This document shows positions 25,497-37,510 of a stretch of 64,000 bases of DNA, one piece after another (the stretch's first letter is position 1; each line of letters begins with the position of its first letter). The notes under the pieces were generated by a model, which was not told the origin of the DNA, did no database searches, and saw nothing but the letters and a program-made list of their open reading frames with translations. A program made the translations under genes and the position numbers. The DNA comes from Metallyticus violacea. Lineage: Eukaryota; Arthropoda; Insecta; Mantodea; Metallyticidae. Location of the stretch: contig CM060842.1 of NCBI GenBank assembly GCA_030762175.1, positions 49,800,001 through 49,864,000 on the forward strand. The letters run 5' to 3'.

Positions 25497-25660
25497 AAGC
25501 CGCGATATAGCGATCAGCGGAATGCGGTGTGCTGATCACATGCCCCCCCCCCCCTGCAGTACTGCACTCTACCAATGAAAGCATGTGACGGAGGTAGAAG
25601 ACGCAGTGATCATCGCGGTAAGGCTCAGGCCTACATGGGCTGTAAAAAGAGTCACAGAGA
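25497..25660. repeat. Fragment of interspersed repeat (GTGTGCTGATCACATGC type)
   Basis: The segment with GCGGTGTGCTGATCACATGC, a C12-13 run, GTGACGGAGGT and CTACATGGGCTG resembles 57720-57855 (GTGTGCTGATCACATGCATC, then GACGGAGGTGCAG). I recall similar text as an interspersed repeat in insect genomes, possibly LINE-derived. Limits are approximate. Confidence 0.5.
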
Positions 25661-26183
25661 ATAGTGTATTACATTAGTCTTCGTAAATCCATTTCATGCA
25701 ATGTTTTCACCTTGAATAAAGGGCTGAACACGAGCTACATAGATTGAGCTAATAAATCTATTGGTAGATAATCTCGGAAGGTTACGAATTTATACATTAT
25801 CTTTTGCAATATGACTCACATACAGTTATCTTAGGAGTTTGTCTATAATGAATCATAAGTATTTAATTAATGGGTCTAAATCTAAATCATAATAAGCTGT
25901 GAAATAATCTTCGCATTGTCCTTTGGAGTAATTTTTCCTAAGACTGAGGTGGTTTAACAGAATGCAATTAAAACAGTTTTTGAAATATTAAAGGATAGCA
26001 CATTTTATCAAGCCATTCTTTAATTATCAATCAAGTATATTGCAGATGACACAACTAAGAATTATCGTCTGCATATAAAATTATAAATCCAAAACTTTTC
26101 TGACTTAATTTTATTTTATAATTAATTATAACAATAATTTATGTGAATTAAAATAATATAGAGTCTAGAGCGGTACCTTGTGA
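25661..26183. other. No feature seen
   Basis: AT-rich, with stops in all frames; no repeat that I recognise. Confidence 0.5.
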
Positions 26184-26198
26184 TACGCCATTTTAGTC

Positions 26199-26477
26199 GG
26201 TCCTGATGGTGTAATGATAACCTTACTGCCTTGTAGATCTAAGAGTGCGGGTTCATTCCCGGCTGGAGTCGATGGATTTTTCGGGCTTAAAAATATAAAG
26301 TATGGTTTCCTTCGGAAGGAAAGTAAAGCCGTGGGTACATTTACGGCACGAAAAAAAACCTCAAGCCTGAAAGAGAGGCATCTGAGCAAAATTTGTCTGC
26401 CGTTTCACGCCCTGAATTGAATGAGACGCTGATGACCTGAGATGTTAAAGAGCTTCCGTAAATAAAGCAAATCTTCA
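26199..26477 (+). mobile_element. SINE family A copy 5
   Basis: The head reads GGTCCTGATGGTGTAATG, the B-box-like element is GCGGGTTCATTCCCGG, and the full family body follows to AAATAAAGCAAAT. A small deletion has removed the CCCGTGTCGTACA part of the body. The flanks TACGCCATTTTA (26184) and TACGCCAATGCT (26479) look like a degraded 12-bp target-site duplication. The two opposite open frames across it are not genes. Confidence 0.92.
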
Positions 26478-26604
26478 GTACGCCAATGCTTGTTAAACTA
26501 GTCAGTTACCACGTAATTTCCATAGAATTGTGTTCAGAGCTTTCAGAAATAAGTCCCGTTGTAGAAAAAAAGTTGCAATAAGTAACAAATATTAGAGCAT
26601 ATGT

Positions 26605-26960
26605 CGAATTTTAATTATTTAGGCTGTAACATCTGATATAAGGAGTATCATATATAAGGAAAAAATTAATAAATTTCAGGGTATTTGTAGCACTATAAGA
26701 ATTACTCTTAAAAATAAGACAATTATACATTGAAACTGCACATTTATAAGGGGATGGTGGTACTTACATATATTATTATACGAGAGTTTAAAATTATGAA
26801 GAAAAAGGAGAACTTTGGAATAGAAAGCGAAGGGATAAGATTTACGCGACTAATGATGCACCTTCAAAGACCAGGAAAAAGAAATGGGAGGGGAAAATAA
26901 GGAATGAATTAAAAATATTGAACCTAAATAAAATAAAATAAAGATGATCAGCAGAAGAAA
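26605..26960 (+). pseudogene. Decayed RTE-like LINE, C-terminal part of reverse transcriptase
   Basis: Plus-strand NFNYLGC (about 26610), then NKFQGICSTIRITLKNKT (26668-26721) match the region of RTE-like LINEs usually read as F(K/N)YLG...KF...ICGTIRRTLKNKT. Remains of the ...VPTLLYGSETW... part follow (LLYES near 26780), and then KWEGKIRNELKI (about 26884-26920). Stops and frameshifts occur throughout. Confidence 0.7.
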
Positions 26961-28179
26961 TAGCAGGATCATATAAATAAAGAGAAGGAAACGCGCTGGA
27001 GTAGTTCAATAAATCTAACCCAGAATATGAAGCTGGAATAATTAACAGTACATTAATCCGTTCATTTATTTCATGCAGCATTGACAGGAGCATTATATTG
27101 TGTCTTTATAATGAACCACTTTAAAGGTTTTATTAGAAGAAATTGCACAAAAATTTATGTTTTGTATCTTTCATGTATAATGGGGTGTTACCCCATATTT
27201 TCTCTTTTATTAGAATGATTCAAGGTCACCGATTCCCAGTCGACATCCAGGCTTGCTCCTCCTGATGTGAATCTACTCGGTTTCCACTATTTACACACTG
27301 AACCATTTCAAGGCCATTGTATATTCCAAACCTTGGAAATTGTTTGTTGTCATAATAAACTAGGATGCCAGAAAGTACGACAGACACCTGAGCAAGACAG
27401 TCCATGATGCAGCGCCTGGATGTTTATATGAGAACTCATGGTGACCATTTTGGGTTTTCTGTTGTACTATGGGCAGGACTGTAACTAAAAAAATCAGCGA
27501 AATTAAACATAAGAACTTTGTTACTCGATTTTACATTTTCTATCAATTCCTTTTAGGTTTTTCACTCGTTAAATAATATCCTATAGATGCAAAGCAGAGT
27601 GCGCTAATCATTCTTATTCACAGGCGATCGAGTCATACCATCGGCTTCTGAGGAAAACCCCCAAAAGGCAGTATATAAATTGCAAGAGATTGTGTCATGC
27701 TATAATTTACAAATCTCTGGTAAAACATAAACGAATTCCTAGTCAGATCTAAAATGGTCTTAAATAACTGTAGCAAGCTGGATGTTGAAGTTATTAGGAT
27801 GCTTAATCCCTTCAATCGGGAGAGATTTAAAGCCGAAGGTCCCGTATAGATTTACGACACGTTAAAGAGCTCCTTACTGGGGGGGACTCGGGACAAAATT
27901 ACTGGGTATTAGTAATAATGTATTAGCATATGACCACTTATCCTTTTGACATCTGTAGATATTAAGGGTATATCAGGACCCGTCACAGGCCTTAGGCAAA
28001 AGATAATAATGTTACTTAACATCTTGAAAAGAAAAGGGATTTAGAGCAAAACGTTCAATATTTTAGCATGAAGACACCAAGTGGGGGAGAAAAAAAAACA
28101 TGATATTTTATAAGGTTTTACTAGTGTTCTTGTATCGGAATAGATTATTTGGAGCGGAAGAGGACACTTTGTTACTTCA
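26961..28179. other. No recognisable gene
   Basis: AT-rich DNA. The segment 27820-27890 (TTTAAAGCCGAAGGTCCCGTATAGATTTACGACACG) resembles the middle of SINE family A and may be a short relic of it. Confidence 0.4.
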
Positions 28180-28609
28180 GCGTTGCTCATAGTTGCCCTT
28201 CGTGCCTATGCCCCGAATGGGGGCTACCTCCAGGAGGAAAGGATAGGGCGAGAGAAACACCGGGCATCCACGATCGTCGAGCTAGACGATACCTAATATG
28301 TTTCCAGATAAAACATCCCGACCCCGGCGGGGCCCCATTCCAAAGAGCTAAAGGCCAGCCTACATCCAGACTCCGGGGACAGAGTCCTTTCCAACGTGCA
28401 AACCACTATTACGCCGCGCCAGCCCACATTGCCCTGGCACTTTTGTAACAGAACCAATGAAAAGAAATGAGAGAACGGAAAATTCGTGGAAAGTATGCAA
28501 TCTAAGTGACCAGGAAAAACCATGATAAAATGTATCATCAGGATGGCCGGTCCCAAGGTATTTGATCCCGGGACCTGCCAAATGCCACCCCCTCAGCTCA
28601 GTAATACCC
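28180..28609 (-). mobile_element. SINE family C copy 1 (tRNA-headed), minus strand
   Basis: Aligns with 49857-50287. Shared stretches include GGGGGCTACCTCCA/GGGGGGCACCTCCA, GAGAAACACCG/GGGAAACACCG, the CCTGGCACTTT block, GTAACAGAACCAATG/GTAATAGAACCAATG and GTGGAAAG. The right end, read on the minus strand, gives a tRNA-like head: GAGCTGAG, then GGTCCCGGGATCAAATACC as a B-box region. It is GC-richer than the flanks. The family's 3' limit on the left is approximate. The overlapping open frames at 28149-28581 are not genes. Confidence 0.75.
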
Positions 28610-31149
28610 GGTTACAAATAGCACAGCAAACGGAAATGCATATCACAAAGACATATTCCTACAAAACACTACAATTAGAGAAAAAATGAAAATTATAATT
28701 TGAAAGAAAAAGTAAATTTCTAAAAATTAAACTGTTTCAAAATATCTCCTATCAGACCTACAAGAAAGTTTTAACAATGTCAGTCACAAAGTCATCGTAC
28801 CATAGCGCAATTGGAAGACTATCTTTAAACCGCAATATGCATAAGGCAATAGGCATTTGAAGTAGCAGAAGTAAATTTCTTTCAAGTATTTTTTTTTTTC
28901 ACAAAAATATTCGAGAAAGCCTTTTCCCCCGTTTTTGTGATTTTTCTTTCTGCATTCTTATGCAATATGTTAGCTAATTGCTGTTTTTTTAATTACTCTA
29001 CTGCTACTGTGATAACTTCGAAAGGTTTCCTGCAACAGTTTTGATTAGTTTTTGCAAATAACACATACTACTAGAAACTCCCTAGTATATGTTCTCCAGC
29101 CTACCTGTTGTAAGGCTGCGTCAAATAAGAACAGTGACCAGTTTTGGTCCACCCTGTGCCGCCTGGCATTGTCGCGAGTTCTTTTTTCAAGGAGCACCAC
29201 TCTCCTGACAGTCTGCTGGGTGCACCCTTTGTTGCGTCAGGTCTATTGAAAAGAAGTTCATATTATGTTGGAGAGGATATTCAAGACACCTATTCAATGG
29301 CCCTCGTGGATTCGACACAAGAAGACATACCTACCATACCTTGCCGTGCCTCTAAGCTCTCTCTTATTCACAGAGAAAAAAGATTTTTACGTTTCAAGTT
29401 TGTAAAGAGATGCTATCGGCATATTTTGTGACATCTTTCCCTGCTGAGACGCCGTAGGTTTTCATTTGCATCTTTTGATCACAATGATGGTATCGTAATG
29501 TGTGAGGTTCAAAGATTCTTGTTGATAAATTCTTCGTGTGATTGATTTTTAGCATGTACTATAAAATTTTTGTACCAGAATTGATTTAATTCGGAAAAAA
29601 GTGGGAGAAATCAGTTCATTATATTTAGAGGAACTGTAACTTTGGGTGAAGGTGGGTGGAAATGATAGTTTTATCGAGAATTCTTGTTTGTGGCTTTAGT
29701 GATGACAGCAGTGGTGGGAATTGAAGATGATGGCTAAGATAGTGGTGATTCTATAAAGTGTTGGTATACAAATGCTAATAATGCAATATTTTAAGCTATG
29801 TATTATGCTTGTATTTGTATGTTTAAAAATACGTAATAATTTGAGCAAGTATTCCGAACTACTGTATTACTTCATGAAAGCGTTAACAGTGATAGCTGGT
29901 GTAATTGCATAGAAAAGGCTGTGCCAGTTAAGTTGAGAATGAATATATACTAAGCAAAATGCACTTTATGTTCAAGATGCAATTTTGTTTACTGGAAGTT
30001 CAAAAGATGTCACAGAGGTTTACCGATCTCAAGATTAGAGGAATAAACATGTCTTTCATTCTCCTATATCTGACAACCTTAATGGTGATTGGTAGCTTGT
30101 CAACTTCTTAGGACTCTCTTTGATCCTTACAAAAGATCAGAACGTCTCTCAAGTTACAAACCATCAAGCTGAAGAACAGCCTTGAAAATGTTTCGGTTGC
30201 CCGTGGCAATTCCATAACAGAAAAGGATGTCTTAACTCAACATATCTTCCCCTTACCCGACCATTCCAATAGTTTGGAATGTTTGCTCAATTTATTGCGT
30301 ATTTTTAGACATACAAATACAAACATAATACATCATGCACAAGAGATACCTCAGTTAACATAATTCATACACATTGAAGCAATGACCAGTGCAGTCTGCG
30401 TAATTACGTCTACAGTGTACTGCATCTTTCATGGTTTTGTCGTCCGTTTCACAGCACCTGTCGAGTCCGTAGTCAGTGCGGCAAATCTCTAGCAGATTTG
30501 AAGTTATCTAGTAGTATATAATGAAATATCTTAATATTGTTTAGAAATCTGATGTTTATAAAAGCAGCAAGAAGCAGAGTTAAGAATACTTTTAAGAAAA
30601 TTCAAATAGGTATACCATTAAGTTGCATCAGTAGACGAGCGTAAATCCCCCAGTTGGTATAAATGTTAGTTAATAAGCTGTTATGTTGTATGCTTTAATG
30701 TTCCTTATTGTTATTGTTTACATCGCCGGTAACCCATGAATATACGTAGCTATCGTTTGACTTGAGGGTTTTTATAAGGTCACATTGGTGCCGAGTGTAA
30801 CTGTGAGGACGATTTGCGCATCTTCTCTTTCAATATTCTTTTATTTACTTGATTAGTTCGTCTATTTTTACTGCTTTTATCATGCTTCATATCAGTTCTA
30901 ATACATTCATATGTTAATCTGATCATTTCCTTGAGCTCTGGGTAGAGCATAGTCGTAATGCTGGTTCATCAACTCACCATAATTTATCTAGAAAGTCAAT
31001 TTTGTATGAAATGCCTTTTATACGACTACTAAATTGTATATTACGTCTTTCGTCAGACATTTCAGTTGCAAAGATACCCCAAAACGCTTATCTATTCAAA
31101 TAATATATTGAAAATCATTACATTTGCATCAAGAACGTCTAAGCAAATT
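28610..31149. other. AT-rich DNA without recognisable genes
   Basis: About 2.5 kb. A 95-codon plus-strand frame at 29144-29431 has no recognisable domain. I see no clear transposon here. Confidence 0.45.
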
Positions 31150-31385
31150 TCGATCCATACATCGCGATTCTTTATATTAGTTTGTTTATTTTCTCTTATG
31201 TCTTGTTTTGCTGTACATTTAAGGCTCACAGATTTGGTTTGTAAACTCTCTTCGCTTAAGCTGCCAACAAGTAAAACTCGCATGGTTTTAGCTGGCTGAA
31301 AAGCTTCGCTAAATACACTCAGGCCGTGCAGCGCTTGGCAACCAATTGCCGGGATCACTCTGCTTCGTAAAGTGAAGGAAGCCAT
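31150..31385 (-). repeat. Unclassified repeat, copy 1 (inverted partner at 35765-35995)
   Basis: The minus strand reads CGAAGCAGAGTGATCCCGGC, then GGCCTGAGTGTATTTAGCGAAG. This matches plus-strand 35777-35855 (CGAAGCAGAGTGAGCCCGGA, then AGCCTGAGAGAGTACTAACGAAAG). Similarity continues for about 130 bp beyond. Copy 1 lies in a 109-codon open minus-strand frame (31092-31421), and the other copy has a 68-codon frame. Both contain an FxPAK-like segment, but I cannot name a protein. Confidence 0.65.
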
Positions 31386-33179
31386 GAGTATAGCCAAGTT
31401 ATATGAGATTTCATTTTTCAAGTGACAATACCAAGATTAATTTATAAATAATCAGTAGATTATGAATTTAAATTCAGCAAACATCACTCATTTTCGTAAC
31501 ATAAATGAATGCATGAAATCTACAAAGAAATAGGAACCATAAGTATTTACTTAACTGTTATTGCTATTGTCTATAGTTTACTTCCAGGCGATTTAACACA
31601 TATGCTGGTAGAAGGAACAGGTGCATAAAAACGAAATATATTCCTAAATGGATAACATTGCGCAGTAATAGTTCATGTCGATTATCAGGGCGAAGCTTAC
31701 ATGTAAATGTATGTTTGCTTTTCATTAGAACTATGAATTTATAATGTGTTTACAATTAAGAATATTTAAAGTAATTTAAAACATATTTTACTCTCCGTAT
31801 TTCCGGGTGTAGTATATAATTTTACATATTTGAGGACGGCCCACATATCTTTACATAATTCAACATTTTATTTGAAATATTTTTAATAATTGTATAGTTT
31901 CAATTTATTCTTGTCAGATAATAATTTAAATTTTATTGTATTAGCATCAGTATTTCAAACCTAGATCTGGTATTTCCATGAAATGTATAAATCAAGAAAC
32001 CAATAATAAATACTAGGTGGAAGGCATGCTTAGTTCCAGCAGAATTTTATACAGTTAATATTGAAGCAATGGAAAATGTATCAAGTGTTAGATTCTGACA
32101 GCGCTGTTTTAATTAAATCCAAAAAGTTTGTTGATAATAAAATCTTCTTATGCGTCACAATTGCGTTAAACGCCCTTGAAATCCAATACACCCCTTTGTT
32201 GGACAACGTTAGCATTACTCAACGTCTCAACCGTTGCAATGGAAGTCGCAGAATTAGTGATAGTGAAGTGAACACAATGCAGCCAGGAATCCAGGCTACA
32301 GTAAAATATGCAGCATCAATGCCATTTTAAGTAGTGAATCAAAACTTGGAACTAGATCTGGATAACTAATGAAGACCGAACTTTTTGATATATTTTTTCT
32401 TCTCCCCCCCATATCATGGTTGCTTAGCAACCTCGTTTCACTCAGCTATAATTAAATACAAGCCACAACAACTAATGAGGTTTACTTTCAGATTGTTTTT
32501 TTTTTGGGGGGGGGAAATTGGAATTTTGACGAATCACTGCGAGGTTGCGTGACATTCACATGACATGTCTCCTGCTGCAGGGTCTCGGCAGTTCGGATAA
32601 GTGATGTTTTAAACGTCAAGGTAATAACATAGAAACGCTCGCTTCAGGCTGTGTGGAGTGATTACTCTATTTCCTGGGCAAACGTTAAGAGAAACATTGT
32701 GTTACGACTTTTCTCCAGGACATAGCACTCCTTTTGTCTGATGTGTCCTTCTCAGACACGATGCAGGTGTATTGAGAATTTGCATAAAGGAACTTGTGTT
32801 GGAAGTCCGTTTCGAAGGTCCAGAAAAAAAAAAGGAGCCTGTTTTTCTGGTTACGGGCGATGGGCCTGCGTGAACAAGTGTAAAATACTTTACTGCATAT
32901 TGCATTTATGATACCTGCATTCTAGTTCTGGGAATTCCAAAGTTACTGAAGACTGATATACTTTGTTTGCACTGTAGTCACCAGGGCCAGGGTTTATTTA
33001 ATGAAACGGTTAAGTTTATACATACATATAGAGTACAAATTATCAAAACGTAAACGTTTATACAAATGGTGCTAAATAATACAAAGAATGTATATGTTTT
33101 GTCAAATTTTCCTTTATTGCTTAACATTGGAACAAAAATTCAACCATTCTGATAGTACTATTAAAATAATTAGGATATT
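31386..33179. other. No recognisable gene
   Basis: Mostly AT-rich. The 89-codon plus-strand frame at 32061-32330 and the 67-codon minus-strand frame at 32702-32905 lack recognisable domains. Short T8/G10 and A-run tracts occur near 32497-32515 and 32824-32833. Confidence 0.45.
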
Positions 33180-33770
33180 TTTGTGCTATTACAATAGATT
33201 CATGTGAATCTTTCCCAAACAATAGCTTATATATGAAATATTGGGTTACAAAACGTTGTTTTAAGGTTTCAAATGTAAAACTGCATCTATATTCTCTTAA
33301 AATTGCCCTTTTCTCATTAAAATACCGCCATAATTTGTGCTATTATAATTAATTAATCTGAATCTTTCCAAAATACTTGCTTATTTACGAAATTGGGAGT
33401 TACAGAACGTCATTCAAGTTCTCAAACGGGAAACTACTTCTATTGTCTCTTAAAATTGTTTTCTACTCATTAAAATTTCGCCATAGTTTGTGCTATTACA
33501 ATTATTGATCTAAAACTTTCCAAAACAATTGCTTATGTACGAAATAGTGGTTAAAAATGTTGTTTTAAATTCTCAAATGTGAAGCTGCATCTATATTCTC
33601 TTAAAATTGTTTTGTGCTCACTTAAATACCCATAAATTGTGTTATTACAACCAATTCATCTAAAACTTTCCAAAACAGTTGATTATTTACGAAATAGTGG
33701 TTAAAAATGTTGTTTTAAATTCTTAAATGTGAAACTGCATCTATTGTCTCTTAAAATAGCTTTGTACTGC
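33180..33770. repeat. Four-unit tandem repeat, period about 150 bp
   Basis: TTTGTGCTATTACAAT-like unit starts occur near 33180, 33334, 33487 and 33635 (spacing 154, 153 and about 149). Each unit has CTTTCCAAAAC or close, TTTACGAAAT, GTTGTTTTAA, TCAAATGTGAA..CTGCATCTAT and TCTCTTAAAATTG in the same order. Units 3 and 4 look closest to each other. No coding capacity. It resembles a short satellite block or a tandem-repeat-bearing element. Confidence 0.85.
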
Positions 33771-35764
33771 ACAGAAAGTAAAGGGGACCATTCCATCAAC
33801 AATGTTGCAATTAAATCCACATTTTAATTCGCCGTTTAAAATTGCATGGCTGCTGCACATGTCACTATAGCCTGGATTGTTGACTGCATTGCTTTGAACT
33901 TCACTTTCATTATTACTGCAACAGTTTGGGACGTTTTGTGATGCTAAAGCCGTGACGCATAAGAAAGTTGCGTTTATGTATGCATATAATTTTTTAATAT
34001 TTTAATGGACTTTGTGAATTCAATTGAAGAAGCTCTGTCAAATTAAAAAACACTTAACACATTCTCGATTGCTTCATGTTCTGTATATAAACTCTACTGC
34101 TTCTATCCATGTTTACCATCTAGTATTATTGGCTTCCTGCTTTCTACATTTCATGGAAATATCAGAAATACTGATGAAATATTTGAAATACTGATGCTAG
34201 TGAATTAAAAATTAAATTATTATTTAATTAGACTGGTAATGCTAAGTCCATCAGGTCTTGTCTTCCGCACTACCAGTATACTAACAATACATGCTATATA
34301 CAAAATGAAACAGTAATGTTTAAATTAAATCACTTATAAGTGAATAATTTTAAGTATTCGAACACTAATTAAATACTGGCGATTACAATGAACAAAATAA
34401 AGTTGCAAGAATTACTTTATACATTATAGTAAAATTATAAACATACACCTAAAAACATTTGAAATTGGTAATTATACGTTCGAAAAAAACATTAAATTAA
34501 TAATTAGCTATAATTACGGTTTAATTTACGGAATTCCAAAGATGAACAAGAAAAACTGTGAAAGAGGAAGAATATGAGGTAGTTCGATGTGATGGTATCG
34601 ATAGTAATTGTGATCTGATAGCGTGCTGTGAAATTAAGGTAGTTTATTAAAACGACATGTCAGGTAGCTTGGGGTGGAGGTGTGACGAATCTTATAAAGA
34701 GAGTGGAGAGGTGTTCGTTCCTTAAGCCGAAGCCAGAGAGATGGAGAGATAAGTTCAAATGCTGCAAATATAGCTTAACTTGAAATTCTGAGTTAAGTTG
34801 CCACCGAGTAAGTAAACAAAAAGTCTCTTTAGTCGAAGTGAGGTATGAAATATGTTTTACATTTCTCAGGGAAAACGGAAGAAAATGTTAAGACTTTTTT
34901 AACTTGTGTATTATTGAAAGTATTTTCCAACTTAAGTTTCTATTGAAATATATTCCTAGGTTTTTTACTGAAGAAGGTTTACTGAAGGTTTTTTAGTGAA
35001 GAGTAATACACTATTGCCCATTTTACTTAAGATAAATGTTTAGGTTTACAGTATTTAAAACATCTGATTACACAAAACAATTATCGGCGACTTTCCTGGA
35101 TTCATTCTCACTGTTTCGTCAGTATGCAATAAATGTAGATTTATAGATTGTTAGCGTAAAGTGATGTCTGGAGTGTTTTGTTGAATCTGAAATATAATTT
35201 ATTTACATTTTATGACAAGAATAATTTTAAAACCATAAACTATTTATTTTTTTTTCAAATAAAATGTTAAATAATGTAAAATATATGAGCATTCCTCAGA
35301 TATATAAAACATTTATTATACCCGGACATATGGATAAATATGAAGAATAAAGTGTTTTAGAAACACCAAGTGTCCTTATTCATTAACAATAATTGTTACT
35401 GATGAAAAGCAAATATGTATTTAAATATAAATCCTAGTCCTAGATTTATATGTAACCCCCTAACCAGGGACTATTAATGCAGCAATGTCTATTTAGGAAT
35501 AAGCTTCGTTTTTAAGCACCTATTCCTTCAGCCACCATGTTTTAAAACATCTTGAAGTACGCTATGAATCAAGAGTAAAATAAACACTTATATGTCCTAC
35601 TTCTTAATAGTTTTCTTGAATACATTTATATTACGAAAATTAGTGATATTTGTTAAATTTAAATTCATGACTTACTCTGTATTTATAAGTTAAATGACAG
35701 GCATTTGTTGGTCAAGTCTTTTGAAAAAGAAATCTCATGTAACTTAATCATAGTTCCCTTCAAT
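33771..35764. other. AT-rich DNA without recognisable genes
   Basis: About 2 kb with stops in all frames. No repeat that I recognise. Confidence 0.5.
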
Positions 35765-35995
35765 TATTTGGCCCTCGCTTTGCGAAGCAGAGTGAGCCCG
35801 GAAATGTGCTGCCCATCGCAGCACAGCCTGAGAGAGTACTAACGAAAGTTTTCGACCTGCTAAAAATCTTGCGAGACTTATTTTCTGGGCAATTTAAAAG
35901 AAAAGTCTGTAAAACAAATCTGCAAGCATTAATACATGCAAAACATCACAGTAGAAAAAATTACCAAACTTTCCGAAAGAATGTTTTAATGTACG
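35765..35995 (+). repeat. Unclassified repeat, copy 2
   Basis: Plus-strand counterpart of 31150-31385 (see there for shared motifs). It starts near GGCCCTCGCTTTGCGAAGCA and extends to about ACTTTCCGAAAGAATG. No terminal repeats or tail seen. Confidence 0.62.
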
Positions 35996-36299
35996 AATCG
36001 AAAATTATTTAGAGGTTATTGATGCACGCTGTAAGCATTATCAATTGATTCTTTGAAAATATAAGCAAATTGCAAAAAATGCTCTACTAATTCAGCCCTG
36101 TCTATTCATGCGTTAATGCCAACATTCACCTCGCGTGACTAATAAGAATTTAGTTTATTCTACTTTTCTAATTCCCAATAGTACAACGACTTACCGTCTT
36201 GAGTGACAAATATTGCAATTTCATGTTTATTTTGAAAATAATAAGTACATTTTAATGACATTAATGTTTTAATTTAATGAATCTTGTTCGTTTAACAGG

Positions 36300-36720
36300 T
36301 AGTAGTAGGTGCATCTTTATTGTTGTAAAATTCTATATACACATTACAAATATATTTTTGTGCATATATTTCTTTCGAAACTGAAAGAGGAACAAATAAT
36401 AATTAAAAATAAAACAATAATAATGAACATTTTTAAATGGGAAAAATGATATTTACAGATATATGAATGGAAAAACATTACATATTATTTATAATTAAAA
36501 TCCTTATTGCATTCTAACCACAAAATAATTTGCTTCTAGCTTCGCGCATTTTAGTGAGGAAAATATTCACCCAATTAGTGTGGTTTGCAAACAGGTCCCA
36601 GCATGCCAATCGGCCTCTAATTGCCTTAATTTAGCCTTCGAACTTACCAGTCTAAACCTGATCTCATCTTTCTCCGTAGAGTATGTACCTCTTTACCTTT
36701 TTACCCTAGGTAAATTGAAT
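36300..36720 (-). mobile_element. LINE 3' end, family L7 copy 1
   Basis: Shares, in order, CATATACACAT, GAAAGAGGAACAAATAAT, TTACATATTATTTATAATTA, GCTTCTAGCTTCGCGCA, CAATTAGTGTGGTT and CCAGCATGCCAATCG with 41370-42020. The segment corresponding to 42030-42165, which carries the C-terminal cysteine codons in the other copy, is missing here. The coding sense is minus, judged from that other copy. The 3' end lies near 36300. Confidence 0.75.
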
Positions 36721-37324
36721 GTAATTTAATTTCAGGTGCCTTAAATTAAAATGTTTCTGTATAAAATTTATTTATTATTTTCAAAATAAACAGGAAATTC
36801 CAGTATTTGTGTTTACCGGCCTTGACCGGCCCAGTGTGGCGCGTGTTTGGCTGCTCACTGCCGGATCACCCTGCTGGTTACAACGAGGCCCATGCAGGTG
36901 AATGGCAGGATACGTTTTGGTAAAGCCTTACCTTCTAAAGGAGGTAAATTAATTTTGAAAGCAAGGTATATTCTTAAACATTTATGAATATACATTTATA
37001 TATAAAATACACATACTTATATGTAGTTTATTGTTGTAGATGAATCGATAGTTACACTTTTAGAGAATTGTGATTCACGTATAACTAAAATAGAGGCAAG
37101 AATAAATTAGAGAAACAGAGAAATTATTAATGTTGTGGAATAACAATTTGAAATAAAACTTGAAATTTATTTATATTACACCTATTCATGTATACAATAG
37201 GGAAACAAATAACTATCAACACAAATTACTTTTGAGAGGAGAGCTGCTCAAAATATAAAAGAGAAAGAGTTGGAAATTCTATCATTAAGAATAAGATGGA
37301 AGTTAAAAAAAGAAGTTGAAGTGA
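36721..37324. other. AT-rich DNA with one GC-richer patch
   Basis: Around 36820-36950 the sequence (CGGCCTTGACCGGCCCAG and following) is GC-richer than its surroundings, but it carries no motif that I recognise. Confidence 0.4.
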
Positions 37325-37510
37325 ATGATGAAAGAAGATTAAAGTGTCTGGACAGGTGAATGAATGGAATGGAAAATATCAAAGATATTAGAAAGAAATG
37401 CTGAGGTGAATAGAAGAAAAGGGAAGCCTAGGTAAATTGGATAGGTGAAGGAATTAACGAAGGAACTCAAGAATCAGCTGAAGAATTGTTGGGTTGAAAA
37501 TGCTCGGGGA
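37325..37510 (+). pseudogene. Possible RTE-like LINE C-terminal tail
   Basis: Plus-strand RRLKCLDR, then RRKGKPR (37420-37440) and VKELTKELKNQLKNC resemble the end of RTE-like LINEs (usual RLKWxGHVxRM...GRPRxRWxDxVKxDL). Broken by stops. Tentative. Confidence 0.4.

Noticed and set aside
28149..28581. Overlapping 73-99-codon frames on both strands
   Set aside because: They sit in the GC-rich body of SINE family C and have no counterpart frame in the copy at 49857-50287.
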